Positions 1-6,003 are shown, numbered from the stretch's first letter. The stretch is 7,469 nt of DNA from Actinomycetota bacterium (GCA_023380915.1 JAMCSM010000142.1:1-7469); one strand, 5' to 3'. Program-made: numbers and translations. The notes: generated by a model from the sequence alone, not told the origin.

Positions 1-408
1 TGAATTGTTTTTTAGTCTGACTAGTAATTGATTGATAAACAAATCATCAGGTCCAATATGATTTAGTGGATCGATCTTTCCATGAAGAACATGGTAGATG
101 CCTTTATAGATATTACCTGTCTCAAATGACAAAAGGTCCAAGACTTCCTCAACTACCGTAATTTGCGATTTGTCTCTTGTTGCGTCCTGGCAGATTGAAC
201 ATAAGTCGTTTTCAGTCAGATTCATACAGATCTTGCAATACTTTGTCTTACTTTTTAAAGTTGTGATGTTTTGCGCAAATTCTTTTAAATCCCTGTCTGG
301 TAAACGCAAGAAATAAAAAGCCAGTCTATTAGCCGTTTTTTCGCCTATACCAGGCAAACGTTCCAGAAATAAAGCGATTTGTTTTAGACTTGACGGTAAT
401 GTATGCAA
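1..408 (-). CDS. recR: Recombination mediator RecR, 3'-truncated by window edge
   Basis: RecR loads and stabilises RecA at single-strand gaps together with RecO/RecF in the cytoplasm. Only the first 136 codons are visible; the family is about 200 residues, so roughly the last 60 (the rest of the TOPRIM domain and the C-terminal tail) lie outside. In order one sees a helix-hairpin-helix (residues 17-34, RLPGIGEKTANRLAFYFL), a four-Cys zinc finger (C58, C61, C70, C73, as CKIC...CSIC), and the start of the TOPRIM domain (ITVVEE, residues 83-88) followed by the typical HVLHGKIDPLNHIGPDDL-like segment (106-122). The reading frame is closed upstream by TAA at 465-463, and no ATG or GTG lies between that stop and the HhH. 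The likely start is therefore TTG at 408, which leaves 16 residues before RLPGIG as in other RecRs; ATT at 411 is an alternative. No Shine-Dalgarno sequence is visible. It lies 111 bases downstream of rnj on the same strand. Product is certain; the start is less so. Confidence 0.93.
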   Translation of the reverse strand, partial: MHTLPSSLKQIALFLERLPGIGEKTANRLAFYFLRLPDRDLKEFAQNITTLKSKTKYCKICMNLTENDLCSICQDATRDKSQITVVEEVLDLLSFETGNIYKGIYHVLHGKIDPLNHIGPDDLFINQLLVRLKNNS

Positions 409-519
409 AATATTTTTAAAAAAAGAAGATACCTGTTTTAGACAACTCGGTATACCTAGTGATTAACACTAAGGACTATTTCCCAAAGTGAATAACCTGG
501 TATCAAATTTTTTATTTAA
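409..519. other. rnj-recR intergenic spacer with a small hairpin
   Basis: No gene is seen in this 111-base spacer. On the minus strand, CCTTAGTG (474-467), a five-base TTAAT loop and CACTAGG (461-455) can form a short stem with one bulged T. No T-run follows, so it is not a canonical terminator. A second weak A/T inverted repeat (CAAATTT at 504-510 against AAATTTG at 523-529) overlaps the rnj stop codon. These could mark an RNA-processing or partial termination point between rnj and recR, but the A/T-rich pair may be chance. Confidence 0.3.
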
Positions 520-2190
520 TTAAATTTGTATAATATCTACAATCACCAAAGGTTCCCTGCCTGTGGCTTTATAGAAAAAACTTTCCAGACGAGTGCCTAT
601 TTCTTTTTTTAGGTTTTCAGTCTCGAGTGTTTTATCTCTTTTAGGTTTTAGGATTTTTTCTATCTCAACTACAGCGTCTTCAAACAATTTCTTTTCGTCT
701 TTTTGAAAAACAAAACCTCTTGTCAAAATCCTGGGTCTACTGACCAAATGACCAAGATTATCGATCACTAATACCGAAGTAACAATTCCATCGCTTGCCA
801 GAGTTTTTCTATCCCTTAAAATTATATTTCCTACGTCTCCGATGCCATATGCATCAACATATATATTTTTGGTATCAACTTTTTCGCCTAAAACCACTTT
901 GCCAGATTTCATTAAGACTGAGTCACCTTCATCAAGAAGCAATATGTTTTCCTTTTTATAACCCATATCAGATATGATTTTCTGATACTGCCTTTGGTGT
1001 CTGATGGTTCCACCAATTGGAATAAAATACAAAGGATTAGTAAATCTTGCTAAAAATTTCAAATCCTCCTGATTCCCGTGACCTGACGCATGCAGTTGCT
1101 CCTGGATATCTGAGTAGACTACATCCGCTCCCCGAAGCGACAAAGTCTCAATCAAGGAATAAACCTCGGATTCATTTCCTGGGATTGGGTCTGAGGAAAA
1201 AATTACCTTATCTCCGGATTTTATCTTGATATTAGGATTACTGTTATTTGCCAATTTTACTAACGCAGAATCGTACTGACCTTGTGATCCGGCGATAATT
1301 AAACAAATTTTATTTGGCGCCATTTTTGCCACTGCCTCTTCTTTAAGTAAAAAGTTCTGCGGGATAGGCAAATATCCTATTTCTGTCGCAAGCCTGGTAT
1401 TTTCTCTCATCGATCTTCCCATAAATACAATCCTGCGGTTAAATTTGATTGCCGCATCCAAGCATTGTCTTATTCTTGAAATATTTGAGGAAAATGTGGT
1501 CATGATAAATTTGCCTTTAGTCTTCCTCATTTCATCTTCAAAAGTTTGACCGACTATATTTTCAGAAAGAGTCAAACCCTCCCGCTCAGCTCCAAGACTA
1601 TCGGACAATAAACACAAAATTCCTTCATTTCCCGCTTTAGTTATAGAGTAAAAATCAGGATAATTCCCGTAAGGTGGGGTCAAATCAAGCTTAAAATCTG
1701 TACCGTGATAGATAGTGCCGACTGGTGTTTTAATAAGAATATGAAGAGTATCGGGAATCGAATGTGTGATGTTAATAAAACTTACAATGAATCCGCCTAT
1801 TTTATACTCTGTCCTATACTTAACCTGATTTATTTTCACACTTTGGTTATACTCTTTGAATTTATTTTCAACAAAAGTAGCGGTAAGTTTACTGGCATAA
1901 ATCTGCGGTTTACCTAAACTCTGATAATGGATAGGCAGAGCAGAAGTGTGATCTTCATGTCCATGACTTAAAATTATGGCTTTAATTTTTTCAGTCTTGT
2001 CTTTTAGATATGAGATATCTGGGATAATAAAATCGACACCCAACCCTTTTTCCTGAGGAAAACCTATCCCGCAGTCTATAAGAAGAATGTCTTTTAGGTC
2101 ATCATTCTCGAAAAGTTCGTAGACATACATGTTTTTTGTTACGTTTGTTATCCCGCCAAGGGGCGTAAACTTTAGTTTGTAATCATTCAT
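520..2190 (-). CDS. rnj: Ribonuclease J (metallo-beta-lactamase/beta-CASP RNase)
   Basis: RNase J is a cytoplasmic metal-dependent 5'-3' exoribonuclease and endoribonuclease that matures and degrades RNA. The 556 residues match the family length (about 555). Metallo-beta-lactamase motifs are present: HGHEDH at 76-81 (H76, H78, D80, H81), H143 in THSIPD and D165 in HGTDFK. The beta-CASP region shows SDSLGAE (196-202), SSNISR (234-239) and HASGHGNQEDL (367-377). The C-terminal part has RGFVF (491-495) and ends in ATGREPLVI-type sequence. Two usual residues differ: SSNISR has Ser238 where ASNxHR has His, and FIPIGGT (389-395) has Gly393 and Thr395 where B. subtilis RNase J1 has PIHGE. The first of these removes a metal-coordinating His position, while all other metal ligands are kept. 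The ATG at 2190 is the natural start just before the core fold. It is divergent from the DUF59 gene (84-base spacer) and upstream of recR. No convincing promoter was found; TATATT at 2210-2205 is the best -10 candidate. Confidence 0.95.
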   Translation of the reverse strand: MNDYKLKFTPLGGITNVTKNMYVYELFENDDLKDILLIDCGIGFPQEKGLGVDFIIPDISYLKDKTEKIKAIILSHGHEDHTSALPIHYQSLGKPQIYASKLTATFVENKFKEYNQSVKINQVKYRTEYKIGGFIVSFINITHSIPDTLHILIKTPVGTIYHGTDFKLDLTPPYGNYPDFYSITKAGNEGILCLLSDSLGAEREGLTLSENIVGQTFEDEMRKTKGKFIMTTFSSNISRIRQCLDAAIKFNRRIVFMGRSMRENTRLATEIGYLPIPQNFLLKEEAVAKMAPNKICLIIAGSQGQYDSALVKLANNSNPNIKIKSGDKVIFSSDPIPGNESEVYSLIETLSLRGADVVYSDIQEQLHASGHGNQEDLKFLARFTNPLYFIPIGGTIRHQRQYQKIISDMGYKKENILLLDEGDSVLMKSGKVVLGEKVDTKNIYVDAYGIGDVGNIILRDRKTLASDGIVTSVLVIDNLGHLVSRPRILTRGFVFQKDEKKLFEDAVVEIEKILKPKRDKTLETENLKKEIGTRLESFFYKATGREPLVIVDIIQI

Positions 2191-2238
2191 AAATTTAATT
2201 TAAAAATATATAATTAGTAACTTTGTAAAAATTTCAGA

Positions 2239-2274
2239 TTCTTAACCATTATACCACTTGATATACTTTAGTTT
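2239..2274 (+). promoter_or_regulatory. Promoter of the DUF59 gene (extended -10, leaderless)
   Basis: An extended -10, TGATATACT (2259-2267), has its hexamer TATACT at 2262-2267. A weak -35 TTCTTA (2239-2244) lies 17 bp upstream of it. The expected start of transcription is about 2274, one base before the ATG at 2275, so the mRNA would have essentially no 5' leader. No Shine-Dalgarno sequence is present. Confidence 0.6.
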
Positions 2275-2580
2275 ATGAAAACAATGCTAAAGAAAATAAG
2301 AGATAAATTGTCCGAAGTACTGGATCCTGAGTTAAATATTTCCATCGTAGATTTAGGTTTAGTCTATGACGTCAAACTAAATAAAAATGACAAGGTTAAA
2401 ATAGTTATGACTCTAACCACAATAGGCTGTCCGCTTTTTTCCATGATTGAAGAAGAAGTTAAAAGCAAACTCAAAGAGGTTGGTATTAAAGATAATAAAA
2501 TAGAATTGGAACTGACTTTTGATCCTCCATGGTCAATGGATAAAATGTCGGAACGTGCCAAAGCCATGCTTGGAATTTGA
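2275..2580 (+). CDS. DUF59/MIP18-family (SufT/PaaD-like) metal-sulfur cluster assembly protein
   Basis: A 101-residue single-domain protein of the MIP18 (DUF59) family, whose members (SufT, PaaD, CIA2-type) help mature Fe-S or other metal centres. Diagnostic motifs are in the usual order: LDPEL (16-20), VDLGLVYDV (25-33), a beta-strand ending in the conserved Cys as TLTTIGCP (46-53, Cys52), and DPPWS (83-87). Length and order fit a complete stand-alone family member with no fused P-loop or other domain. The first ATG is preferred because it sits 7 nt after a TATACT hexamer; an internal ATG three codons later is possible. No suf or isc genes are adjacent, so the client protein cannot be told from context. 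It is divergent from rnj, and its last codons carry the promoter of the next gene. The family call is firm; the exact role is inferred from family knowledge. Confidence 0.9.
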   Translation: MKTMLKKIRDKLSEVLDPELNISIVDLGLVYDVKLNKNDKVKIVMTLTTIGCPLFSMIEEEVKSKLKEVGIKDNKIELELTFDPPWSMDKMSERAKAMLGI

Positions 2581-2605
2581 AATTAAAATATTTATAATAA
2601 TAGTA
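2570..2605 (+). promoter_or_regulatory. Promoter of the charged-protein gene, inside the DUF59 3' end
   Basis: TTGGAA (2570-2575, four of six -35 bases) is followed after exactly 17 bp by a perfect TATAAT (2593-2598). Seven bases later comes the ATG at 2606. The -35 lies within the last codons of the DUF59 gene. The predicted transcript starts at about 2605, giving a leaderless mRNA and fixing the downstream start codon. Confidence 0.65.
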
Positions 2606-3115
2606 ATGGCTAAAGGAAACATAATTGAAGACACGTTTGAAAAAGCAGTTGAACAATCTACAACCGCTGGAAAAAAAACAGTTAAATCAGTATTGTCGAC
2701 AGTCAGTCCGACAAAAATATGGGAGGAGCTACTCGGAATAGATAATAAAATTACAGATAGGATAAATGCAGAAAATAGCAAAGCAAAAAATAAAAGTCAC
2801 ACTCCGCTGAATTTTGATCAACTCGCCAAAACTTATAAAGATCGGGATACTTTAAATACGGAAAAATTAAAACTTAAACTCTTTCAGCTTGTCAAAAAAG
2901 GAGAGGAAGAAGAGATGGCCAAAGAAAAACAAGCTGACAAAAAAAGAAACGAGGAGGAAGAATTTCAGAATAAAAAGAAAGAAGCTGATAATAAAAAGAA
3001 ATTTAAGCAAAATAACTCTCTACCGCTAGGCAAGATAAGAAAAAGCATATTTTCTCCTAAAAAAATGGCTAAACGCGAACATACAGAATTCAAACCTTCA
3101 TCAGGCAAACAGTAA
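2606..3115 (+). CDS. Unrecognised highly charged, coiled-coil-like protein
   Basis: A 169-residue protein not assigned to a named family. The N-terminal part (1-50) looks ordered, with a hydrophobic/aromatic patch SPTKIWEELLG at 34-44. A second possible helix (81-97) leads into a long Lys/Glu-rich stretch (98-135) likely to be coiled coil or disordered. The basic C-terminus (142-169) ends in EFKPSSGKQ. There is no signal peptide, no membrane segment and no Cys. The frame is open further upstream to an ATG at 2519, but that would add 29 residues overlapping the DUF59 gene. The ATG at 2606 is chosen because it is 7 nt after a perfect TATAAT and starts 25 bases after the DUF59 stop. The charge pattern could suit a nucleic-acid- or ribosome-associated protein, which is speculation. 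That it is a real gene is fairly certain from the promoter and the long open frame. Confidence 0.75.
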   Translation: MAKGNIIEDTFEKAVEQSTTAGKKTVKSVLSTVSPTKIWEELLGIDNKITDRINAENSKAKNKSHTPLNFDQLAKTYKDRDTLNTEKLKLKLFQLVKKGEEEEMAKEKQADKKRNEEEEFQNKKKEADNKKKFKQNNSLPLGKIRKSIFSPKKMAKREHTEFKPSSGKQ

Positions 3116-3164
3116 ACATACAAGAAATTAATTACATTTTACGATTACATTATTTGACGTTAGG

Positions 3165-3178
3165 TATAATATAGAGCC
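3165..3178 (+). promoter_or_regulatory. -10 element of the 3179 gene
   Basis: A perfect TATAAT (3165-3170) lies 8 nt before the ATG at 3179, implying a leader of about 2 nt. There is no good -35 at 16-18 bp. A TTGACG at 3154-3159 is only 5 bp upstream and cannot act as the -35 of this hexamer. Confidence 0.5.
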
Positions 3179-3667
3179 ATGAACCGAGAATTTTCAGACT
3201 ATTTTTCAAGACCTCTATATGAACGGCCACATAATTGGTTTGTTAAAAAATTTGAATATGAATTATCAGAACTTAAACCTGATGATAATTTTCATAAAAT
3301 TATAGCAATTAAAAATCTACATCAAAAATTTCTCGATAAAACCTGGAACAATGCGATACTTGCATATGTATGGAATAAAAAAGAAGAAATTCAAAAATAC
3401 GAAATATTTATAACCAATAGCGTGGCGAGACATATATTTATTCTAAGCAATTATGGTGTAAGTAATTCCGATGAAATTTTCCAGGCAAAAAATCTTTCCT
3501 CAGCCATCTTATTGACAAGTCCTAATAGTCATAGAACACTTTTTATTAATTTTACTGAAGAATTATCATCGAAGGAAATGAGAAAATTAGCGTTATCCTT
3601 AGCTGATTACAATATCAATGAAATTGTAGCCGTACAGTATGATATGAATTCACAAAAATATCGTTAA
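3179..3667 (+). CDS. Hypothetical protein, family not recognised
   Basis: A 162-residue soluble protein with no motif I recognise. The N-terminal third (1-60) is aromatic and charged and probably helical. The middle alternates likely beta strands (ILAYVW at 60-65, YEIFITN at 74-80, HIFILSNYGV at 85-94, SSAILLTS at 107-114, RTLFINF at 119-125). A helix follows (128-143), then a final strand (EIVAVQY, 148-154), which suggests a small mixed alpha/beta fold. There is no signal peptide, membrane helix or Cys, and no obvious catalytic motif. Start choice is supported by TATAAT 8 nt upstream. It is followed by a tRNA-Pro gene and then by another unrecognised gene on the opposite strand, so this segment looks accessory. 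Real gene likely; function unknown. Confidence 0.7.
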   Translation: MNREFSDYFSRPLYERPHNWFVKKFEYELSELKPDDNFHKIIAIKNLHQKFLDKTWNNAILAYVWNKKEEIQKYEIFITNSVARHIFILSNYGVSNSDEIFQAKNLSSAILLTSPNSHRTLFINFTEELSSKEMRKLALSLADYNINEIVAVQYDMNSQKYR

Positions 3668-3743
3668 GCTAAAAATAAATTATAGATCTTGGGATTTGTT
3701 AAAATATCCTTAGCGTTAAACGTATTTCATCTTGATTTTATTC

Positions 3744-3815
3744 CGGGGTGTAGTTCATCGGTAGAACGTTCGGTTCGGGACCGAAAGGTAGTGGGTTCAA
3801 TTCCCGCCACCCCGA
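3744..3815 (+). tRNA. tRNA-Pro, anticodon CGG
   Basis: A full cloverleaf can be drawn. The 7-bp acceptor stem is CGGGGTG (3744-3750) with CACCCCG (3808-3814), plus discriminator A3815. The D stem is GTTC (3753-3756) with GAAC (3764-3767). The anticodon stem is TTCGG (3769-3773) with CCGAA (3781-3785), around the loop TTCGGGA with anticodon CGG at 3776-3778. The T stem is GTGGG (3791-3795) with CCCGC (3803-3807), and its loop is TTCAATT. G at position 37, the C1-G72 pair and A73 are typical bacterial tRNA-Pro identity elements. The 3' CCA is not encoded (CTC follows), so it must be added enzymatically. It reads the codon CCG. Its 3' end lies 20 bases from the stop codon of the converging minus-strand gene. 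Confidence 0.97.
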
Positions 3816-3835
3816 CTCAAGAAAGAGCTTAAGAT

Positions 3836-4378
3836 TTACCGCTTATTTCTTTCGTAGTGAGGAGAATTAGAAAAAGGCTCAGTTTTGATAACCAATCCAT
3901 TATCTTTTACTTTCCAATATTTATTTGGATTCTGATTGCCATTGCCTAATTTTCCAATAACGCATCTGATACCATGTCCGTTTTGGTCTATTTCGATATC
4001 ATCTCTAGTAAGATCACGTCTTAATAAAAGATCGTCCAGCGGAAAAAAAGCATTTATATTACAAAATAAAGTCATTAAACCTATAGCTAATGAATAATTA
4101 AAAAGAGCTGGCCTTTCATGTTTCGTATTTAAGAATTCGGGTAAATCCGAATGGACCACGTCAATTATGGGTTCGTTATAATTTTTATTTAGTAAACCTA
4201 TAAGATAGATTAACAGATTAGACTTGGCTTTATTATCTTCGTTATTTCTAAATTCCATTCTCATATTTATTCCATCTGGTCTTTTTACTTCTCCTACCAA
4301 TATAATGTCTCTTAGGGAATTACTATGGATTTTGGGTTTATTAAATTCTATATCGATTGGTTGAATAAATTCATTCAT
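3836..4378 (-). CDS. Hypothetical protein, family not recognised
   Basis: A 180-residue, probably cytoplasmic protein with no recognised motif. It opens with a strand-rich segment (FIQPIDIEFNKPKI, then RDIILVGEVKRP, at 4-34). A hydrophobic helix (53-64), an amphipathic/hydrophobic helix (95-112, including Cys106) and a DDLLLRRDLTRDDIEI segment (115-130) follow. A Gly/Asn-rich stretch (142-152) precedes a strand-rich basic tail. The frame is open to a TTG at 4414, which would add 12 residues. That TTG is the -35 box of a near-consensus promoter, so the ATG at 4378, 7 nt after TATAAT, is the right start. The hydrophobic stretches are short and interrupted, so I do not call a membrane protein. 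It converges on tRNA-Pro and is divergent from cysS. No function can be given. Confidence 0.7.
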   Translation of the reverse strand: MNEFIQPIDIEFNKPKIHSNSLRDIILVGEVKRPDGINMRMEFRNNEDNKAKSNLLIYLIGLLNKNYNEPIIDVVHSDLPEFLNTKHERPALFNYSLAIGLMTLFCNINAFFPLDDLLLRRDLTRDDIEIDQNGHGIRCVIGKLGNGNQNPNKYWKVKDNGLVIKTEPFSNSPHYERNKR

Positions 4379-4414
4379 AGATAATATTATATATTGAATA
4401 TGTATTTTTATCAA
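4379..4414 (-). promoter_or_regulatory. Near-consensus promoter of the 4378 gene (leaderless)
   Basis: On the minus strand, TTGATA (4414-4409, five of six -35 bases), a 17-bp spacer and a perfect TATAAT (4391-4386) are followed after 7 nt by the ATG at 4378. Transcription should begin at about 4379. This is the best-matched sigma70-type promoter in the window, and it shows that the upstream in-frame TTG is promoter, not coding sequence. Confidence 0.75.
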
Positions 4415-4443
4415 CAGTATTTAACCTATAGTAAGAAGACTGA

Positions 4444-4478
4444 TTTAATTATTTTTTAATCTTTGTTATACTTTTGCT
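4444..4478 (+). promoter_or_regulatory. cysS promoter (extended -10, leaderless)
   Basis: TGTTATACT (4464-4472) is an extended -10 with hexamer TATACT at 4467-4472. A weak TTTAAT (4444-4449) sits 17 bp upstream. The ATG at 4479 is 6 nt after the hexamer, so transcription would start on or beside the first base of the start codon. No Shine-Dalgarno sequence is present. Together with the opposite promoter at 4379-4414 it forms a compact 100-base divergent control region. Confidence 0.6.
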
Positions 4479-5885
4479 ATGCGACTTTATAATACTTTAA
4501 CTCGGAGAATCGAAGAATTTAAGCCTCTTCATGACAAAACGGTTATGTTTTACCAGTGCGGTCCGACTGTATACTGGACACAACATATAGGCAATTTGAG
4601 GGCGATGGTATGGGCTGATTTGATAAGACGGATCCTTTTATACCTAGGTTATAAAGTTAAGTTTGCCAGAAATTATACCGACGTTGGTCATTTGACGAGT
4701 GATTCGGATGAAGGGGAAGACAAGATGGAAAAAGGAGCAAGAAGGGAGAAATTGACACCAAAAGATATCGCAGACAAATATATTAAGATTTTTGAAATGG
4801 ATACAAATAATTTAAATATTTTGACTCCTGACTATATACCTAGAGCGACTAAGTATATTAGCCAAATGATTGACATGATAAAAATACTTATTGATAAAGG
4901 TTTTGCGTATATTACGGATTTAGCAATTTATTTTGACGTCAGTAAATTCCGAAACTACAATGAGTTAAATAAACAAAAAGTTGATTTAAACATCCCAGGC
5001 TCAGGTAAAGGAAAAATTGAAGACCCTAAGAAAAGACACTTTGCCGATTTTGCCTTATGGTTTTTTAAAAAAGGCGCACACGAAAATGCCATACAAACAT
5101 GGTTATCACCGTGGGGAGTGGGTTTTCCAGGATGGCATATTGAGTGCAGCGTAATGGCAAAGACACTTTTAGGAGATACTATAGATATTCATATGGGAGG
5201 CATAGAACATATCTCAATTCATCATACTAATGAGATAGCCCAGTCTGAAGGCGCAAACGGAGTAAAATTTGTAAATTTTTGGCTCCATAACGAACATTTA
5301 ACAGTCAATGGAAAAAAGATGGCCAAATCCGAAGGAACAAGCATCACATTAAAAGAAGTAATTGAAAAAGGTTATGACGCACTGGATTTAAGATATTTTT
5401 TTCTTAACGCTCATTACAGAACAAGACAGAATTTTACCTGGGAATCTTTATCTGCCGCCAAAGAAGGATTTAGAAAATTAAAAGAATTTGTTTTAATTTT
5501 GAGAAAACAAACTGATAGATCGATACTTTCCGAAGATAAGCTTAAACAATTAGATGTTTATCGCCAAAAATTTGTGGAATATGTGTCAAACGATTTCCAA
5601 ATCCCACAAGCATTAGCACTTTCATTTGAGATGCTTAAATCAAATATTCCTTCTTTAGATAAACTTGATCTTTTGTACGAATTTGATGAAATTTTTGGAC
5701 TTAATTTAAGGCATCTCGAAAATGAAATTGTGCCTGAAGAAATAAAAAGTCTGGCCGAAAAAAGATATATAGCAAGGTCAAATAATGATTTTAAGACAGC
5801 AGATAAAGTAAGGAAATTAATTGAAGAAAAAGGATATACCATAGAAGATAGAGACAATGGTTTTTCAATCAAAAAAATACACTGA
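4479..5885 (+). CDS. cysS: Cysteinyl-tRNA synthetase
   Basis: A class I aminoacyl-tRNA synthetase that activates cysteine with ATP and charges tRNA-Cys in the cytoplasm. The 468 residues match the family (E. coli 461). The Rossmann-fold signature is HIGN at 36-39 and the KMSKS loop is KMAKS at 280-284. The zinc site that selects the cysteine thiol is complete: C27 (QCGPTVY), C223 (GWHIECS), H248 and E252 (HHTNE), with the same spacing as E. coli C28, C209, H234 and E238. DPKKRHFADFALW (182-194) is the usual connecting motif. The C-terminal anticodon-binding helical region (about 320-468) contains the RSNNDFKTADKVRKLIEEKGY segment typical of CysRS. Around the zinc site the sequence is SIHHTNE where most bacteria have FPHHENE; the ligands are unchanged. 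The start is the ATG right after a leaderless promoter. It is followed by a 254-base gap holding a candidate small RNA and a terminator. Confidence 0.97.
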   Translation: MRLYNTLTRRIEEFKPLHDKTVMFYQCGPTVYWTQHIGNLRAMVWADLIRRILLYLGYKVKFARNYTDVGHLTSDSDEGEDKMEKGARREKLTPKDIADKYIKIFEMDTNNLNILTPDYIPRATKYISQMIDMIKILIDKGFAYITDLAIYFDVSKFRNYNELNKQKVDLNIPGSGKGKIEDPKKRHFADFALWFFKKGAHENAIQTWLSPWGVGFPGWHIECSVMAKTLLGDTIDIHMGGIEHISIHHTNEIAQSEGANGVKFVNFWLHNEHLTVNGKKMAKSEGTSITLKEVIEKGYDALDLRYFFLNAHYRTRQNFTWESLSAAKEGFRKLKEFVLILRKQTDRSILSEDKLKQLDVYRQKFVEYVSNDFQIPQALALSFEMLKSNIPSLDKLDLLYEFDEIFGLNLRHLENEIVPEEIKSLAEKRYIARSNNDFKTADKVRKLIEEKGYTIEDRDNGFSIKKIH

Positions 5886-5904
5886 TTTATACTTCAACTC
5901 TCTC

Positions 5905-5940
5905 TTGCATTCATTTAACATTACTGCTATATTTATTATG
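5905..5940 (+). promoter_or_regulatory. Promoter-like element downstream of cysS
   Basis: TTGCAT (5905-5910), a 17-bp spacer and TATATT (5928-5933), preceded by TGC to give an extended -10. This is the same arrangement as the gene promoters here, but it begins only 20 bases after the cysS stop and points away from cysS. The expected transcription start is about 5940. No long gene follows on this strand, so it would drive a short RNA. Confidence 0.5.
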
Positions 5941-6003
5941 ATGAAAATTCTTATATCTAATATTTTTAAGCTCCAAATTGCCACTTCAAGTGGCGGGAGA
6001 TAA
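5941..6003 (+). CDS. Possible 20-residue leader peptide
   Basis: ATG at 5941 lies 7 nt after TATATT, the same geometry as the real genes of the window. It opens 20 codons (beginning MKILISNIFK, ending ATSSGGR) up to TAA at 6001-6003. An alternative ATG is directly upstream at 5938. The 3' half of the ORF is the hairpin at 5980-5999, so translation would disrupt that fold. No family is recognised. A 20-codon ORF can easily arise by chance, so confidence rests only on the promoter spacing and the overlap with the RNA structure. Confidence 0.22.
   Translation: MKILISNIFKLQIATSSGGR

Noticed and set aside
1705..1917. Plus-strand open frame inside rnj, and similar frames at 795-977 and 1047-1229
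   Set aside because: They are antisense to a well-conserved RNase J, have no recognisable protein character and no promoter with the local geometry.
2519..2605. Upstream ATG extension of the charged-protein gene by 29 residues
   Set aside because: It overlaps the DUF59 coding region, and the true start at 2606 is 7 nt after a perfect TATAAT with a -35 at 17 bp; the extension contains that promoter.
2364..2781. Minus-strand frames opposite the DUF59 and charged-protein genes
   Set aside because: They are opposite genes with clear domains or promoters and show no independent start signal.
3154..3159. TTGACG as a -35 box for the 3179 gene
   Set aside because: It is only 5 bp before the TATAAT hexamer, far from the needed 16-18 bp, and no -10 lies at the right distance downstream.
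3791..3835. Attachment-site repeat of the tRNA-Pro 3' end
   Set aside because: No second copy of the T-arm/acceptor sequence is seen in the window, and no integrase is present.
3821..3853. Possible hairpin GAAAGA...TCTTTC between tRNA-Pro and the minus-strand gene
   Set aside because: It is only six pairs with a loop of about 21 bases and no T-run; too weak to call a terminator.
5558..5872. Minus-strand open frame inside cysS
   Set aside because: It is a shadow of the conserved CysRS C-terminal region; its Ser/Leu-rich composition is what reverse translation of that region gives.
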